Shown here in pieces: positions 23,608-34,062 of a stretch of 64,000 nucleotides of DNA. Location: positions 87,037 to 151,036 of the forward strand of contig JBBHKE010001180.1 of assembly GCA_037447655.1 (NCBI GenBank), in the 5' to 3' direction. Under the pieces are notes generated by a model. That model searched no databases, was not told where the DNA came from, and worked only from the letters and a program-made list of their open reading frames with translations. The stretch is from Zygnema cylindricum. Its lineage: Eukaryota > Streptophyta > Zygnematophyceae > Zygnematales > Zygnemataceae. Numbering within the stretch: position 1 is the stretch's first letter; the number at the start of each line of letters is the position of its first letter. The position numbers and the translations under genes are program-made.

Positions 23608-23977
23608 ATTTCTTTCCTTCACTCCCCTCACTCCTTCTTCTTCAGTATCAGCATCTGTTCCTTAATTCAGGACTTCTTGTCTTCAAGTTCGTCTGATAAG
23701 GAATGTATGACAACAAGAAACCAGATTTTATCTGGCGTCTTCGGTGGGTTTGATAGTACGTTTTTCGATTCATTTTTATCCAGCTGCTTGTTATCAAACC
23801 TTAGATGATGTCATAGGGTTTATTTATGTTGATTATTCCATGAAACCCTAAATGTTGTTTGTTGCGTCTGTGTACGCATATGGAGGATGCATTTCATATG
23901 ATTGTTCGTCGACCTATTTTTACTTAGCTTTTTGCATGATAGTTTGGGTGGCTTCTGCGGTCTATTTTAGACCAAAG

Positions 23978-26412
23978 AACAACAGTATGTAAGGAATAGT
24001 CTGCTTGAACTTCTGTTCTTCAGGACTTAATTCCTTGTCTACGACTATGACTTCTTCTTCCTCACTCCCCTCACTTCCTTTCTTTAACTCGATTGGAGTT
24101 GTACAACTATTAGCTTTATCCATCTGAAATTTTTCCAGCATATTCCCTATTACTTTCTTTTGAGTCAATCTTATAATCTTTCTTTCTCGGTCTCTTTCTA
24201 CTTGAATTCCCAAAACATATTTTGCTTCCCCTATATCTTTTTTTTCAAATCTCCCCTTAAGATCGGTTTTAAGTTTATTAATTCTTTTCATTGATTTACT
24301 TAAAACAAGCAAATCATCAACATAAATTGCAATAAATATAATACCTTCCTCATCTTTAAAAAAAATAGATTGAGTGATCTGAGTTGATCCAGATATATCC
24401 TTGACCGGTAAGAAACTCATCAAGTTTCTTATTCCACTATCAAGGCGCCTGTTTCAAACTGTAAAGAGATTTAATCAGCCGATATACCTTACTCTCCTCC
24501 CCTTCCTCCACAAATCCTTCGGGTTGTCGCATGAAGATCTCCTCTTCCAACTCTCCATGCAAAAAGGTTGTCTTGATGTCCATCTGGTGCACCTCCATGT
24601 CTTCTGTTGCTGCTAGACTAAGAAGTATGCGGAGGGAGGGAAATGTGACAACCGGGGCAAAGGTTTCCTCGTAGTCGATTCTTTCTTTCTGTGTAAATCC
24701 GTTTGCCACTAATCGGGCTTTGTAACGCTCAATGGTGTTATCCGGGTTCAGTTTTAATTTGAAAACCCACTTACAACCCATTAGTTTTTGGTTAGGTGGA
24801 CAGTCCACCAGCTCCTAAGTATCGACTGCCATAATTTAGGCCATCTCCTGATTGATGGTTGTCTTCCACCAGTTCCTTTCTGGACAAGTCATCGCCTCTC
24901 CATAAGTTTGAGGTTCATTTTGATGAGATAGTTTTGTTACCTTGTTATTAACCTGTTTTCTTGCAATCTTTTGCTACTTCACCTTCCCCCTTCAAAATCT
25001 GTGGCCGAAATAGATGGTTCTCGTGGGTTCTTAGGAACAACCTCAGCTTCTCCCTTATCCCTTGATTTCGAATCAATTTCCACCACATCTTCCGCTTTGG
25101 GTAGAGTTGTCACTAGAGTTTTAGCAACCGAGTCCTTTTTGGTCTAATTTGTACATGCAAGAATGTCATCTTCTCTAAAACCTGGATAGTTAGGAAGCTC
25201 AAAGTCATCGAAATTTTCTAATAATATTTGATATTTACTGACTTTGTATACTTGAATGGATCCACAGACTTTCCTTCATCCATAGCTACTAGATGCTTTA
25301 CTAAGATTATATCTTCCCTTTTTAGATCGTAAACTCTATATCCTTTAACATCCTCATCATATCCTAATAAGTATCTTGTTTTTCTTTTAGGATCTAGCTT
25401 CCAATTAGACCGATCCGTATCTAGACTGAATACTTGACTGACGAAAACCTTTAAGTGAGATATGTATGGTATTCAGCCGGTCCATCTCTCATAAGGTGTT
25501 TGATCTTTTATAGCTGAGGTAAGATCTCTATTTTTGAGGTAATTAGCACAGTTCATTGCTTCTGCCCAAAACCTTTTTCCTATCTTCTTATCCGACAACA
25601 TACTTATAGCACTATCATTTAGTGTCATATTTAATCGTTCAGCTACCCCATTCTGTTCCGGGTTTTTTGGAACTGTCTTTTTGTGTTGAACTCCATCTTC
25701 CCTCAGAAAATCCTCAAACAAGTTAGAACTATACTTTCCACCATTGTCACTCCTTACTCTCTTGATTAGATTTTCATGGAGTTTTTCGCTCCATGCTTTA
25801 TATTGTCTAAAATAATCCTGAGCTTCTGACTTGTTTTTCAAAAAATACACCATGGAATACCGAGACATATCATTAGTGATAGTCATCATAAATCTCTTTC
25901 CCCTCCGGTGAGGGCACTTTGGCCGGTCCCCAAATATCTGTGTGTACTAAATCTATAATTTTTTCTCCCCTATAGGTGGTTGTTTTGGGAAAGGGCAATC
26001 TATGTGCTTTACCTTGAGCACGTCCACTAGAATCACTTAGATTCTCACTCTCACTGAACTGAATTCCTTCCACCACTCCGATCTTTTTCATCTCTCTTAG
26101 CTTATCTAGATTCACATGCCCAAGCCTCATATGCCAGATCATTATATCATGAACACCATTATGATAAAGTTTCTTCTTTTCATTTCTTAAAATCAGCCTA
26201 AACATTCCTTGGCTACCTTTTTCAGCGGTGAAATAAACTTCCTCCTCAAAACTAGCAATAAAGACTATTTTCCTAGTGCTAGTATCAAAACCCTTATCAT
26301 CTAATACAGACGTAGATATGAGGTTTTTTTTCAGCTCCGTAATATACAATACACCGGAAAATGTAACTATAGATGTCTTTGCTTCTACTAACACTTTCAG
26401 ATCTACCGATCC
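23978..26412 (-). pseudogene. C1 pol fragment: protease end, GAG-pre-integrase, integrase, reverse transcriptase
   Basis: Conserved pieces are readable in several frames. WHMRLGHVNLDKL (GAG-pre-integrase) is at 25873-26394. The integrase core with RVRSDNGGKYSS and PEQNGVAERLN is at 25473-25889. The reverse transcriptase with GCKWVFKLKLNPD is at 24440-24808 and with AIYVDDLLVLSK at 23962-24423. Frameshifts and stops between them make it non-functional. The integrase-zinc-finger region reads SGRAQGK where relatives have SGCAQGK, so one Cys is also lost. Confidence 0.9.
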
Positions 26413-26417
26413 TACAA

Positions 26418-26474
26418 TGTAACAGGGTTACAGAATTGGGTACTTAGTAGTTAGGGCTAGGCTGCTATAGTTGC
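26418..26474 (+). repeat. Inverted 57-bp U3 end of the Ty3 element
   Basis: TGTAACAGGGTTACAGAATT on the plus strand matches the first 57 bp of the LTR in the orientation opposite to the rest of the element. It forms the left terminus next to the TACAA target duplication and joins protease/reverse-transcriptase sequence at the GTTGC end. Confidence 0.9.
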
Positions 26475-27107
26475 ATTGCTCCGGCTTCGACCAACTTCGC
26501 GAGTTGCTTTTTCAATTCGTCTTACTCGGTGTAGCTCATCTTGTACATCCGATCAGCCGGAGGTACCGCTCCAGGAACAAGCTCTATTTTATGATCCACT
26601 TCGCGCTTCGGAGGTAATCCTTCGGGGAGCTTCGGGGGGAATACATCTGCGTACTCCTCGAGAAGTTTTGACACGACTTCCGGGGCCTCTTCGGAAGTCT
26701 TTCCAATGTCGTCACTTTCTTTGGAGTCGAAGTCGGGGTCCTTTTTTTTCCATTCTTCCGGGATCTCCTCCTTCACCTCCTCCATTGGTTGGACGACCGC
26801 CATATAAATCATTTCCCCTTTCTTAAGTGCCCTCTTAAGCTGTAAGGCCGAAAGCAGGCGTCCCTCTTCCGTTCCCTTACCAGCCGCTCCCGCTGTTACC
26901 TCAAACTCTTCTTCACCTTTCTTCACTCTCATGGTACCACTTCTCCAGTCAATCATCGGATTCCATTTTTGCAGCCACGCCTTCCCCAATATTACCTCAT
27001 GATCCCCAAGAGGTAACACATGAAGCGTGTCGTACCATCGGAATTTCCCAATGCCGACGCGCAACCTCGGGGTACGATGGGTGATTGATAGGGAACTGCC
27101 GTCGGAG
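26475..27107 (-). pseudogene. Displaced Ty3 pol segment: C-terminal protease, linker and start of reverse transcriptase
   Basis: It begins right after the LTR end CTTTTACA with DGSSLSITHRTPRLRVGIGKF (protease C-half), continues with LGDHEVILGKAWLQKWNP and an acidic linker, and ends with DHKIELVPGAVPPADR, MYKMSY, then LKKQLAKLVEAGAMQ, the usual run-in to reverse transcriptase. This is the stretch that is missing between protease and integrase in the main body, placed downstream of the 3' LTR instead. An extra T or similar lesion near 26520 breaks the frame. Confidence 0.85.
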
Positions 27108-27625
27108 TGTAAAAGAGGTAACAACACCCCACAATACGTCACAATGCACAGCGGAAAATACCAAGGATCTCCCCGTAGCAACAGCAAGAGCACACAGAAC
27201 TCACAGACAAAGTTGGGCTTTGTTACTTGAAAGAGAGTACAAGGTTGCGCTAGCTGCGTAAGTCTATTTCAGGTCTACTATCGGTGTCCTATTCACTAGG
27301 TCTACCTGACTATTTAAACTAGCTAACTCCTGGTCAACTTAGTACTATACGGTTGTACACGTGGACCTTCGCGGCCAATCCAAGATCTATCCAAACTTCC
27401 TTCTAGAACTATACAGTTCAATCTACACAATTGCGGCGTTGCTATGCTGCGCTGCTACGCCGCTGCGCTACTAGTTGCTACGCCGCTAAGTTGCTATGCT
27501 GCTATGCTGCGCTGGTCTAGAATCGCAGCTGCGCTGCTCTGGCATCGCAACTGCGCTGCTCTGAAATCGCAACTATAGCAGCCTAGCCCTAACTACTAAG
27601 TACCCAATCCTGTAACCCTGTTACA
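27108..27625 (-). repeat. Ty3 LTR (3' copy, 518 bp)
   Basis: On the plus strand it runs from TGTAAAAGAGG to CCCTGTTACA. The polypurine tract TAGTGGGAGGCAC abuts its U3 end at 27626. Its other end joins pol sequence instead of host DNA. Confidence 0.95.
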
Positions 27626-27670
27626 GTGCCTCCCACTAAGGATTCAGCGTCCCGCTGAACTTTGATGGAG

Positions 27671-29139
27671 TCAGGGAAATTGCAGTTGCCGGAGTATGTC
27701 GTATGTTTTTTCACGATACTCCTCGAACTCCTGGCGAAGGATGTCGAGTTGATGTTGGAGCTGTTCACATCGGGTCCCCAGTAACGAGATGTGACGATCT
27801 GCAGCTGCCAACCGCCGCCGAGTAATTCGTTCCCGAACCTGATTGTTGCTTCCTCCATGGGTACTGCGGTTTGCTGCGGAACGTCCGCAGGTGCAGGCTC
27901 CTCGGGTGCCGGAATCCTGGGTCCTCCGGGTTCAGCCCCTGGGGTAGCTTCCTCTGGTTCCTCGTCCGCCGGTTCCCACCGAGGTACCTTTCGTAATTTG
28001 AAGGACACGTGTTTTCTTGCAGCTTGGGCCCGCTGCAGAGCATTCCTTCGAGCCAGCTTGAGTTCTCGAACTTCAGGGGTGACTTCCGCTCGAGAGATGA
28101 TGTCGTGGAGGCGAACATCCCACGGGTGATAATGGCGAAGTAACCCGGGGAACGTCAATTCTGTACCTGTAGTTTTCCTCTACCACCTCTACGAACGGTA
28201 AGGTGTGAGGATTCAGCTGCACATAGCCTTTATGATTATTCCCCAGGTCCTTGGTTCGCATGAAATTCCACGCTGGGTGTGACGGAACGTTGGTAGGGAT
28301 GCAGATAGGATCTCCAGGCTTCCCTATACGCCATTCTTCGGGCCACTCTGAGGGGTCCCAATAAAACCTTTTGGCGAAGCTGAAGGCGAGGTCCGGATGC
28401 TGGGTGTCGACCGGTAGTGGGAAAAGGTAGTCGGGAATTTCCGCTCCCTGTTCACTCTCCTCCTCCGAATCTCTTCGGTTTTCGCGCAAGAGAAACACAT
28501 CATCACCGCTGGGGTATTGTTCCTCCGCTTTCCTCTCCGCGCTTTCAGACGATTGATCGTCTGGAGTGCTCTCCTTGGTTGGGTCCCGCGTCACCTCCAG
28601 ATCTCTGGCGCGCTCCTCAATTGGCGGAGGTGTTGGTTCGCGTTCCGGCTCCTCCGCCTCCGACAGCTCATGATCTGCTTGAAGTTCCTGATCGCCTTCC
28701 CGGGTTGGGGTGTATTCAGGGTCCTGTGAGTTCTCTGACCCCTCCCCTCCACTGGTCTCCGCCGGTCCTGCCTCGCAACTGACACTATCCTCCGGTTCTG
28801 GCTCCACTTCTACCTCTCTTCGATTGCTAGCTTCCACCATGGCTTCCGCCGCCCTTAGCAATATCTCGGGATGGCTCGGGTCTCCTTGTCCCACCCGTAC
28901 CATCTCCTCCTTTTCGAGGGTGGAGAGGACGACGACGCCATAGACACTGCTGAACCAGACAATTCCGGTAGCTCCAGAAGCGGAGGTAAAGTAATTGTGC
29001 GGAGGGAAGCCGTTTCCAAGCTGCCGAGACTGAGTTAGTTGTGAGGACGAATGATGGTTGTATTCCCGGGGGTTGAGGGTTTCACTTATGGGCTGTGCGC
29101 AGCGTCGCAGCGTGCGAGGGTATCGCAGTATCCAACATG
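27671..29139 (-). pseudogene. Extra 3' ORF of the Ty3 element (acidic, globular, coiled coil), two frameshifts
   Basis: An open frame runs from about 29139 to 28073 (first ATG at 28903, 276 codons). It overlaps the pol stop and contains ATGIVWFSSVYGVVV, an acidic Glu/Pro-rich stretch and DPSEWPEEWRIGKPGDPICI. A frameshift near 28160 moves coding into LLRHYHPWDVRLHDIISRAE (28158 onward, Arg/Ala-rich, then Pro-rich). A second near 27850 leads to RITRRRLAAADRH and a heptad-like stretch CEQLQHQLDILRQEFEEY, ending in TGA at 27673-27671, just before the polypurine tract. It lies in sense orientation between chromodomain and 3' LTR, where chromoviruses normally have no gene. I do not recognise the family. 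Confidence 0.6.
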
Positions 29140-31974
29140 TCTAAAACTGCGTTGCTGCGGCGGAACCGAGGGTTCGTCGTTACCTACATAGTGAAACACA
29201 ATTGCGCCGTTGCGCTTTCCTGTCAGCGCAGTGGTGATACTGCGATCCTCTGACGTCATCATGACCATGTTGCGCTGCGGTGGTTGCGCTGCTACAGCGC
29301 TGCAGTGTGGTAACATCGCCGCTGCGGTCCTTTGCCGCGTCCCCAATATTATTGCGATGGTTGCGCCACTGCGATTCGCCCCTTTGTTGCGGCCGCTGCA
29401 ATTGCCCCTCGGGTAAAGCTGAGTGTCCTCACTCTGCAGAAACCGGCGCAGCAACTCCGGGGAATGCAGATCCCCCTCGTCCACCCAAGAGTCGTCCTCA
29501 GCACCGTAACCCTTCCAACGCACCAAGTATTGCGTGGAGTTAGAATTCCGAGAGCGACGTGACTTAAGGATCTCTTCCACCTCATACTCGTCTGAGGTAC
29601 CTTGAACGGGTTGTAGAGGAGTATGCCGTCGTCGGTTAGGGAACACCGAATCAGGATCACGGAATGGTTTAAGGAGGGAAACATGGAAAACATTGTGGAT
29701 ATGCCAGTCCGTCGGGATATCCAACCTGTAAGCGACGTTGCCCACACGGGACAGAATTGTGAACGGGCGCGTGAACTTTGGGGCTAACTTTTTAGAGAGG
29801 GCTCCCGGCAAGGAGAGGTTTGCCATATTAAGGCGAACCTTGTCCCCCACACAGAAGACTATTTCCTTCCGGTGAGCGTCCGCCTGCGACTTTTGGCGAT
29901 CCTTTGCCAGTTGGAGCGCCTTTGCCGCCTTTTCCAGGTTGCCTTGCAACGTCTTGGCAAAGTCTAAAGCAGCCGGTGTTTCGCAGTCCGCTACCAATAA
30001 AGTGTGGGGAAGAGTGGGTTGTCGTCCATTGAGGGAGAAAGGCGTAGCATTTGTTGACGAGTGGACTGCACTGTTGTATGCTACTTCGATTGCCGTTAAA
30101 TGGTCCACCCAATCCGTTTGGTGCACCGAGACATAAGCCCGCAATGCTTCCTCCAAAGTCCGATTCACCCGTTCAGTTTGACCATCAGTTTGAGGGTGGT
30201 AGGCTGTGGACATGGCAAGCTGCGTTCCGCATAACGCAAATAGATTTTGCCAAAAGTGGCTCACGAATTTTCGATCGCGGTCGCTGACGATCCTTTTTGG
30301 AAGACCGTGATGGCGGAATATTTCCCGAAAGAATAAGTCCGCAATATCTCGTGCAGTAGCCGTAGTGGTCGTGGGTAGAAAATGTGCCATTTTCGTTAGG
30401 TAATCCACGACGACGAAGATTGAGTCGTAGCCCTCCTTCGTCCGGGGAAGGGCCACGATAAAATCCATCGAGATCGCCTCCCAAGGAACAGATGGTATTG
30501 GGAGGGGTTGTAACAGACCTTGTTGCCCTGAATCAGATTTGTTTCTATTACACGAGTCACACGTCCGGACATATTCTGCAATGTCTCGAGTCATGTTTGG
30601 CCAGTAATACGCTTCAGCGACACGTGCGGTTGTTTTATCTCGTCCAAAATGTCCACTGAGCGGCTCGTCATGACTCATTTGAAGAATTGCGTGACGAAGT
30701 GCCGTATTTGTCGGCACATATAGCCGTGTTGTCTTACTCGGTCTATACCGCCACATATCATTGGCAGTTCGAACGAGTACTTTCCGTTTGACAAGTTCCT
30801 TTAGTGAACCATCATCGCCGTAGGCGGCCTTTATCCGACTTAACCACTGTTCGGCCAATTGCACCGACTGAGGATTATGTAGTACCACAAGAGGAAGTTT
30901 CAACCTTTTCACCGTCGCCTCGTTAATGAAGTTTCCCGACGCTCCGGATTCCACCATGAAATCAGCTGCACTCACTCCTTTTTGACCCCGAAATATCAAA
31001 GGGTCACCTCCTTCTCCGGCTAACCTCATAACAGTAAGTTTTCCCTTTTTGGGGTCTTTCCGCTTTGGACACTCCCGAGCCATGTGATCCGGAGAACCGC
31101 ACTGGAAGCATAGGCCATTTTGCCTCCTCCGACGGATTTCCTCGGGGGACAAGTCATTGGTCTTGGTCTTGGTGGTTTTCTTCTTTTTCCGCAGGACGTT
31201 GACCGCCTCCTTATCTTCATTAATTGCGCCGAGCTCCATGGGGGTTGGACCTTCGTCTCGTCGGTTTCCTCCGCTACTGCTCGACCCGTAGTGATAAGGT
31301 TTCTGGAGGTTAACGTCGACCGAATCAGTCCGCTCCGCAAACTAGATGATTGCTGAGAGAGGGGGAGTTCTGCTTTCTCGAGCAAGCCATTGCTCCACAT
31401 CTCTACGAATAGACGACTTAAGCCCCTTCACGAAACGATCCACGGCTTCATCCTCCGTCATCGTAGGTATTTGAACCTTGCACTCCAAGAACCTCTGCGT
31501 AAACTCCATCACTGAAGTTCGTTGCTTCAATACTGCGATCTTATCTCTCGCTGCCTTCACTGTGTTGACAGGCTGCCAAGTGTCGCGGAGGAGTTGAACG
31601 AAGAGCGCCCAGACGGTCGGTGTCTCATCGTCCTCTACCAACGTTCTCCACCAAGCCCCCGCTGCCCCTTTAAGAAGACCACCCGCGTAGCGAATCTTCT
31701 CACGATCCGATAGGCTAGGAAAATTCTCGAGATAGTTCGCCACGGAGAATAGCCATGAGTCAAGGTTCTTGTGTCTTGCAGGGTCAAACTCGTCGGGAAG
31801 CCGTAATTTCGGTCTCCGGGAATCTCTCTCGATGCCTCCATGAGGTCGCTCCCCTAGACGCGTCTCCAAGGCCATGACGGTGTTACTTAGCTGCGCATTC
31901 TGTAATCTCACACTTTCCAACTCCCTGAGAACTTGCGCCAACATTTCTGTAGTAGATACACCGTGTTCATCCAT
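29086..31974 (-). pseudogene. Ty3 gag-pol: gag, zinc knuckle, protease start, integrase, chromodomain (reverse transcriptase and RNase H deleted)
   Basis: One frame starts ATG at 31974. Gag (LPDEFDPARHKNLDSWLF) runs to an in-frame TAG at 31344-31342 and then continues (FAERTDSVDVNLQKPY). A CCHC knuckle CFQCGSPDHMARECP follows, then the protease start FMVESGASGNFI, where the catalytic Asp is Glu. After PQSVQLA the frame jumps straight to EQWLSRIKAAYGDDGS. The HHCC finger reads HFGRDKT... CDSCNRNK and the integrase core reads MDFIVALPRTKEGYDS, IVSDRDRKFVSHFW and HPQTDGQTERVN. The GPY-like segment and the chromodomain (YEVEEILKSRRSR, YLVRWKGYGAEDDSW) end at 29086. The TAG, the missing reverse transcriptase and the protease change make it non-autonomous. 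Confidence 0.9.
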
Positions 31975-31989
31975 GCTGTCGAGTCACGG

Positions 31990-32008
31990 GTAACCGCTCC
32001 GATACCAG
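31990..32008 (-). other. Ty3 primer binding site (3' end of initiator tRNA-Met)
   Basis: Directly after the 5' LTR end TTTTACA the minus strand reads CTGGTATCGGAGCGGTTAC. TGGTATCGGAGC differs at one base from TGGTATCAGAGC, the standard plant primer site complementary to the 3' end of initiator tRNA-Met. Confidence 0.85.
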
Positions 32009-32527
32009 TGTAAAAGAGGTAACAACACCCCACAATACGTCACAATGCACAGCGGAAAATACCAAGGATCTCCCCGTAGCAACAGCAAGAGCACACAGAA
32101 CTCACAGACAAAGTTGGGCTTTGTTACTTGAAAGAGAGTACAAGGTTGCGCTAGCTGCGTAAGTCTATTTCAGGTCTACTTCCCGGTGTTCAATTCACTA
32201 GGTCTACCTGACTATTTAAACTAGCTAACTGCTGGTCAACTTAGTACTATACGGCTGTACACGTGGACCTTCGCGGCCAATCCAAGATCTATCCAAACTT
32301 CCTTCTAGAACTATACAGTTCAATCTACACAATTGCGGCGTTGCTATGCTGCGCTGCTACGCCGCTGCGCTACTAGTTGCTACGCCGCTAAGTTGCTATG
32401 CTGCTATGCTGCGCTGGTCTAGAATCGCAGCTGCGCTGCTCTAGCATCGCAACTGCGCTGCTCTGAAATCGCAACTATAGCAGCCTAGCCCTAACGACTA
32501 AGTACCCAATTCTGTAACCCTGTTACA
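32009..32527 (-). repeat. Ty3 LTR (5' copy, 519 bp)
   Basis: It has the same ends as the 3' copy and nearly the same sequence (for example TCCCGGTGTTCA in place of ATCGGTGTCCTA, and single-base changes). It is flanked at 32528 by the TACAA target duplication. Confidence 0.95.
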
Positions 32528-33098
32528 TACAAGAGTAGTAGTGACTATCCTCCCATCCCCGTACTCTATCTCTACGGTGGTAATATTTCTTATCTTAGTG
32601 AACAGGTGTTTATTCTTACACATGTGCATGGAGGCACCTGAATCTACAATCCAACCTGTTTCACCTTTCAATCCACCGAAAGCACATTTCTACTTTCGTG
32701 GAATTTCGACCTCGTTTGTCGCTTCCAACTCCTCATCCAATATGAGCTCATTGTCCTCGTCTTTAGATTCCACCTCATGTACTTGTGTCACAAGGGCCTT
32801 TTTCTTTCCTTTTGGGGTTCCACCGGTCTGCCCCTCCTTTAACCGAAGCTCGGTTAGCATAGTGCACTTCGCCATATAGTGCCTTGGTTTCTTACAAAAA
32901 TGACATAAACCCTTGGGAGCCCTTGGTCCGAACTTGTCAGTCTGATTTTTCTGCTCTTCCCTTCCGTAATTTCCGACCAGTCTCCGAGAATTCCGGTTCC
33001 TCCAATCAATCCTACCTGCCAAGGCTTGCCCACTCTTTCCTCCTCTTCAGATCTCAATTAGATTCTCCTGAACGTGAATCATTCCTACCACTGAGTAC
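32528..33098 (-). pseudogene. C1 gag C-terminus, zinc knuckle and protease fragment
   Basis: It contains a CCHC-type CHFCKKPRHYMAKC (the usual Gly replaced by Arg), a Lys/Glu-rich linker and GWIVDSGAS-like protease sequence. The right limit is the C2 insertion (AGTAC at 33094-33098). The left limit is the Ty3 insertion (TACAA at 32528-32532). Confidence 0.85.
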
Positions 33099-33989
33099 TG
33101 AAATTCTGTGGTCTCCATTGACCCACAGAATGAGCAGCCTATGTAAAGCCTCTAGGATAATATTTGCCCCTTCTACTTTCCCGCTGAATAAGCGCCGCCC
33201 AGGCACACAAATATTCTGACCACTCTCACCCTTGTGAGGACAAGACTCCCCTGAGTCAAACGCAAAAAGAATCACTGAATTTGCTCACCCGAGCAGTAAG
33301 TTATGGCTGGTCAAAGATGACCTTTATAGTTACAAGCTCTCTTAGAGAGAGAGGTACCTAAATATTACTAAGTCTCGGTCTGCCTACTCACGACTACCTA
33401 CTATTAAACCCTAGTCCAATAGGAACACTATAAAGTACAAGAAGGTACAATGGGCGATGTACTTATTGTACAACTATTGTACGACAAGGTCTACAAGGTG
33501 ACACCTGTCATATCGGAAGCCATGGTTCCTCCTCCCATCTTCTCCGGTATCAAATAATGTGGCGCCACGTGGCACCGCGTGACGCTATATCCGTATGCCG
33601 CCGAAAAGCTCACTTCGCGTGGCGGCTTTAATGCCGGCCGTCCGATCAAAACATATTTTACACGGTTCAGATTCGCGTACATGCAGAAATTGCTCATTTT
33701 GGTTAGTCTGCTGTTAATTAGCTGTTTCGTTAATGTTTATATATTTATGAAACCCGTCACGTGTATCGTTTCGTAACGCCTTAATGGTTAAGGCGTTAGG
33801 CTATAAAGGGTCTAGAGGTCACAGGTTCAAATCTAAACCTAGGCATCATTTTATCCAAAATACCCTTATCTGCAAAAACTGCCACTTTCTAAATATGGCG
33901 GCAGCCATGGCGCGCCTTTGATCCTCACTCTCTTTCTTTAAAACAAAACTAAAATAGGGAAGTGAACTATTAATTACCTCTTTTCAACA
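33099..33989 (-). repeat. C2 3' LTR (891 bp)
   Basis: Plus-strand ends are TGAAATTCTG and TTTTCAACA. It contains an antisense tRNA-like module at about 33776-33846. Confidence 0.92.
33776..33846 (+). other. tRNA-like A-box/B-box module in the C2 3' LTR (antisense to the element)
   Basis: TAATGGTTAAGGCG (33782-33795) resembles an A box and GGTTCAAATCT (33824-33834) matches the B-box consensus at all but the last base, with tRNA-like spacing. The acceptor and anticodon stems are poor, so it is not a functional tRNA gene. The twin in the 5' LTR has boxes at 39095-39108 and 39137-39147. Confidence 0.6.
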
Positions 33990-34062
33990 CTCCCCTTAAT
34001 TCCTAGTCACTTTTCAATTTTAATCCACAGTTTTCTCTGCAATAAATCAATTTAGGGGAAGG

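Larger units (their letters stand above)
26418..32527 (-). mobile_element. Rearranged Ty3 chromodomain retrotransposon with TACAA target duplication
   Basis: Minus-strand order: 5' LTR 32527-32009, primer binding site, gag, protease part 1 joined directly to integrase, chromodomain, extra 3' ORF, polypurine tract, LTR 27625-27108, protease part 2 up to the start of reverse transcriptase (27107-26475), and an inverted 57-bp piece of the U3 start (26474-26418). The pentamer TACAA flanks the whole unit (26413-26417 and 32528-32532), so the composite inserted as one molecule into C1. The two LTRs differ at only a few positions by eye, so it is fairly young. Confidence 0.85.

Noticed and set aside
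27671-29139. An envelope-like gene in the Ty3 element
   Set aside because: I see no signal peptide, no fusion-peptide-like stretch and no C-terminal membrane anchor. The end is a coiled coil, so I describe it only as an extra ORF.
27791-29747. Plus-strand frames opposite the Ty3 3' ORF and chromodomain
   Set aside because: Antisense shadows. The minus strand carries recognisable domains, while these have none.
33776-33846. A genuine tRNA gene in the C2 LTR
   Set aside because: A and B boxes are good but acceptor and anticodon stems do not pair, and the same module recurs in all LTRs.
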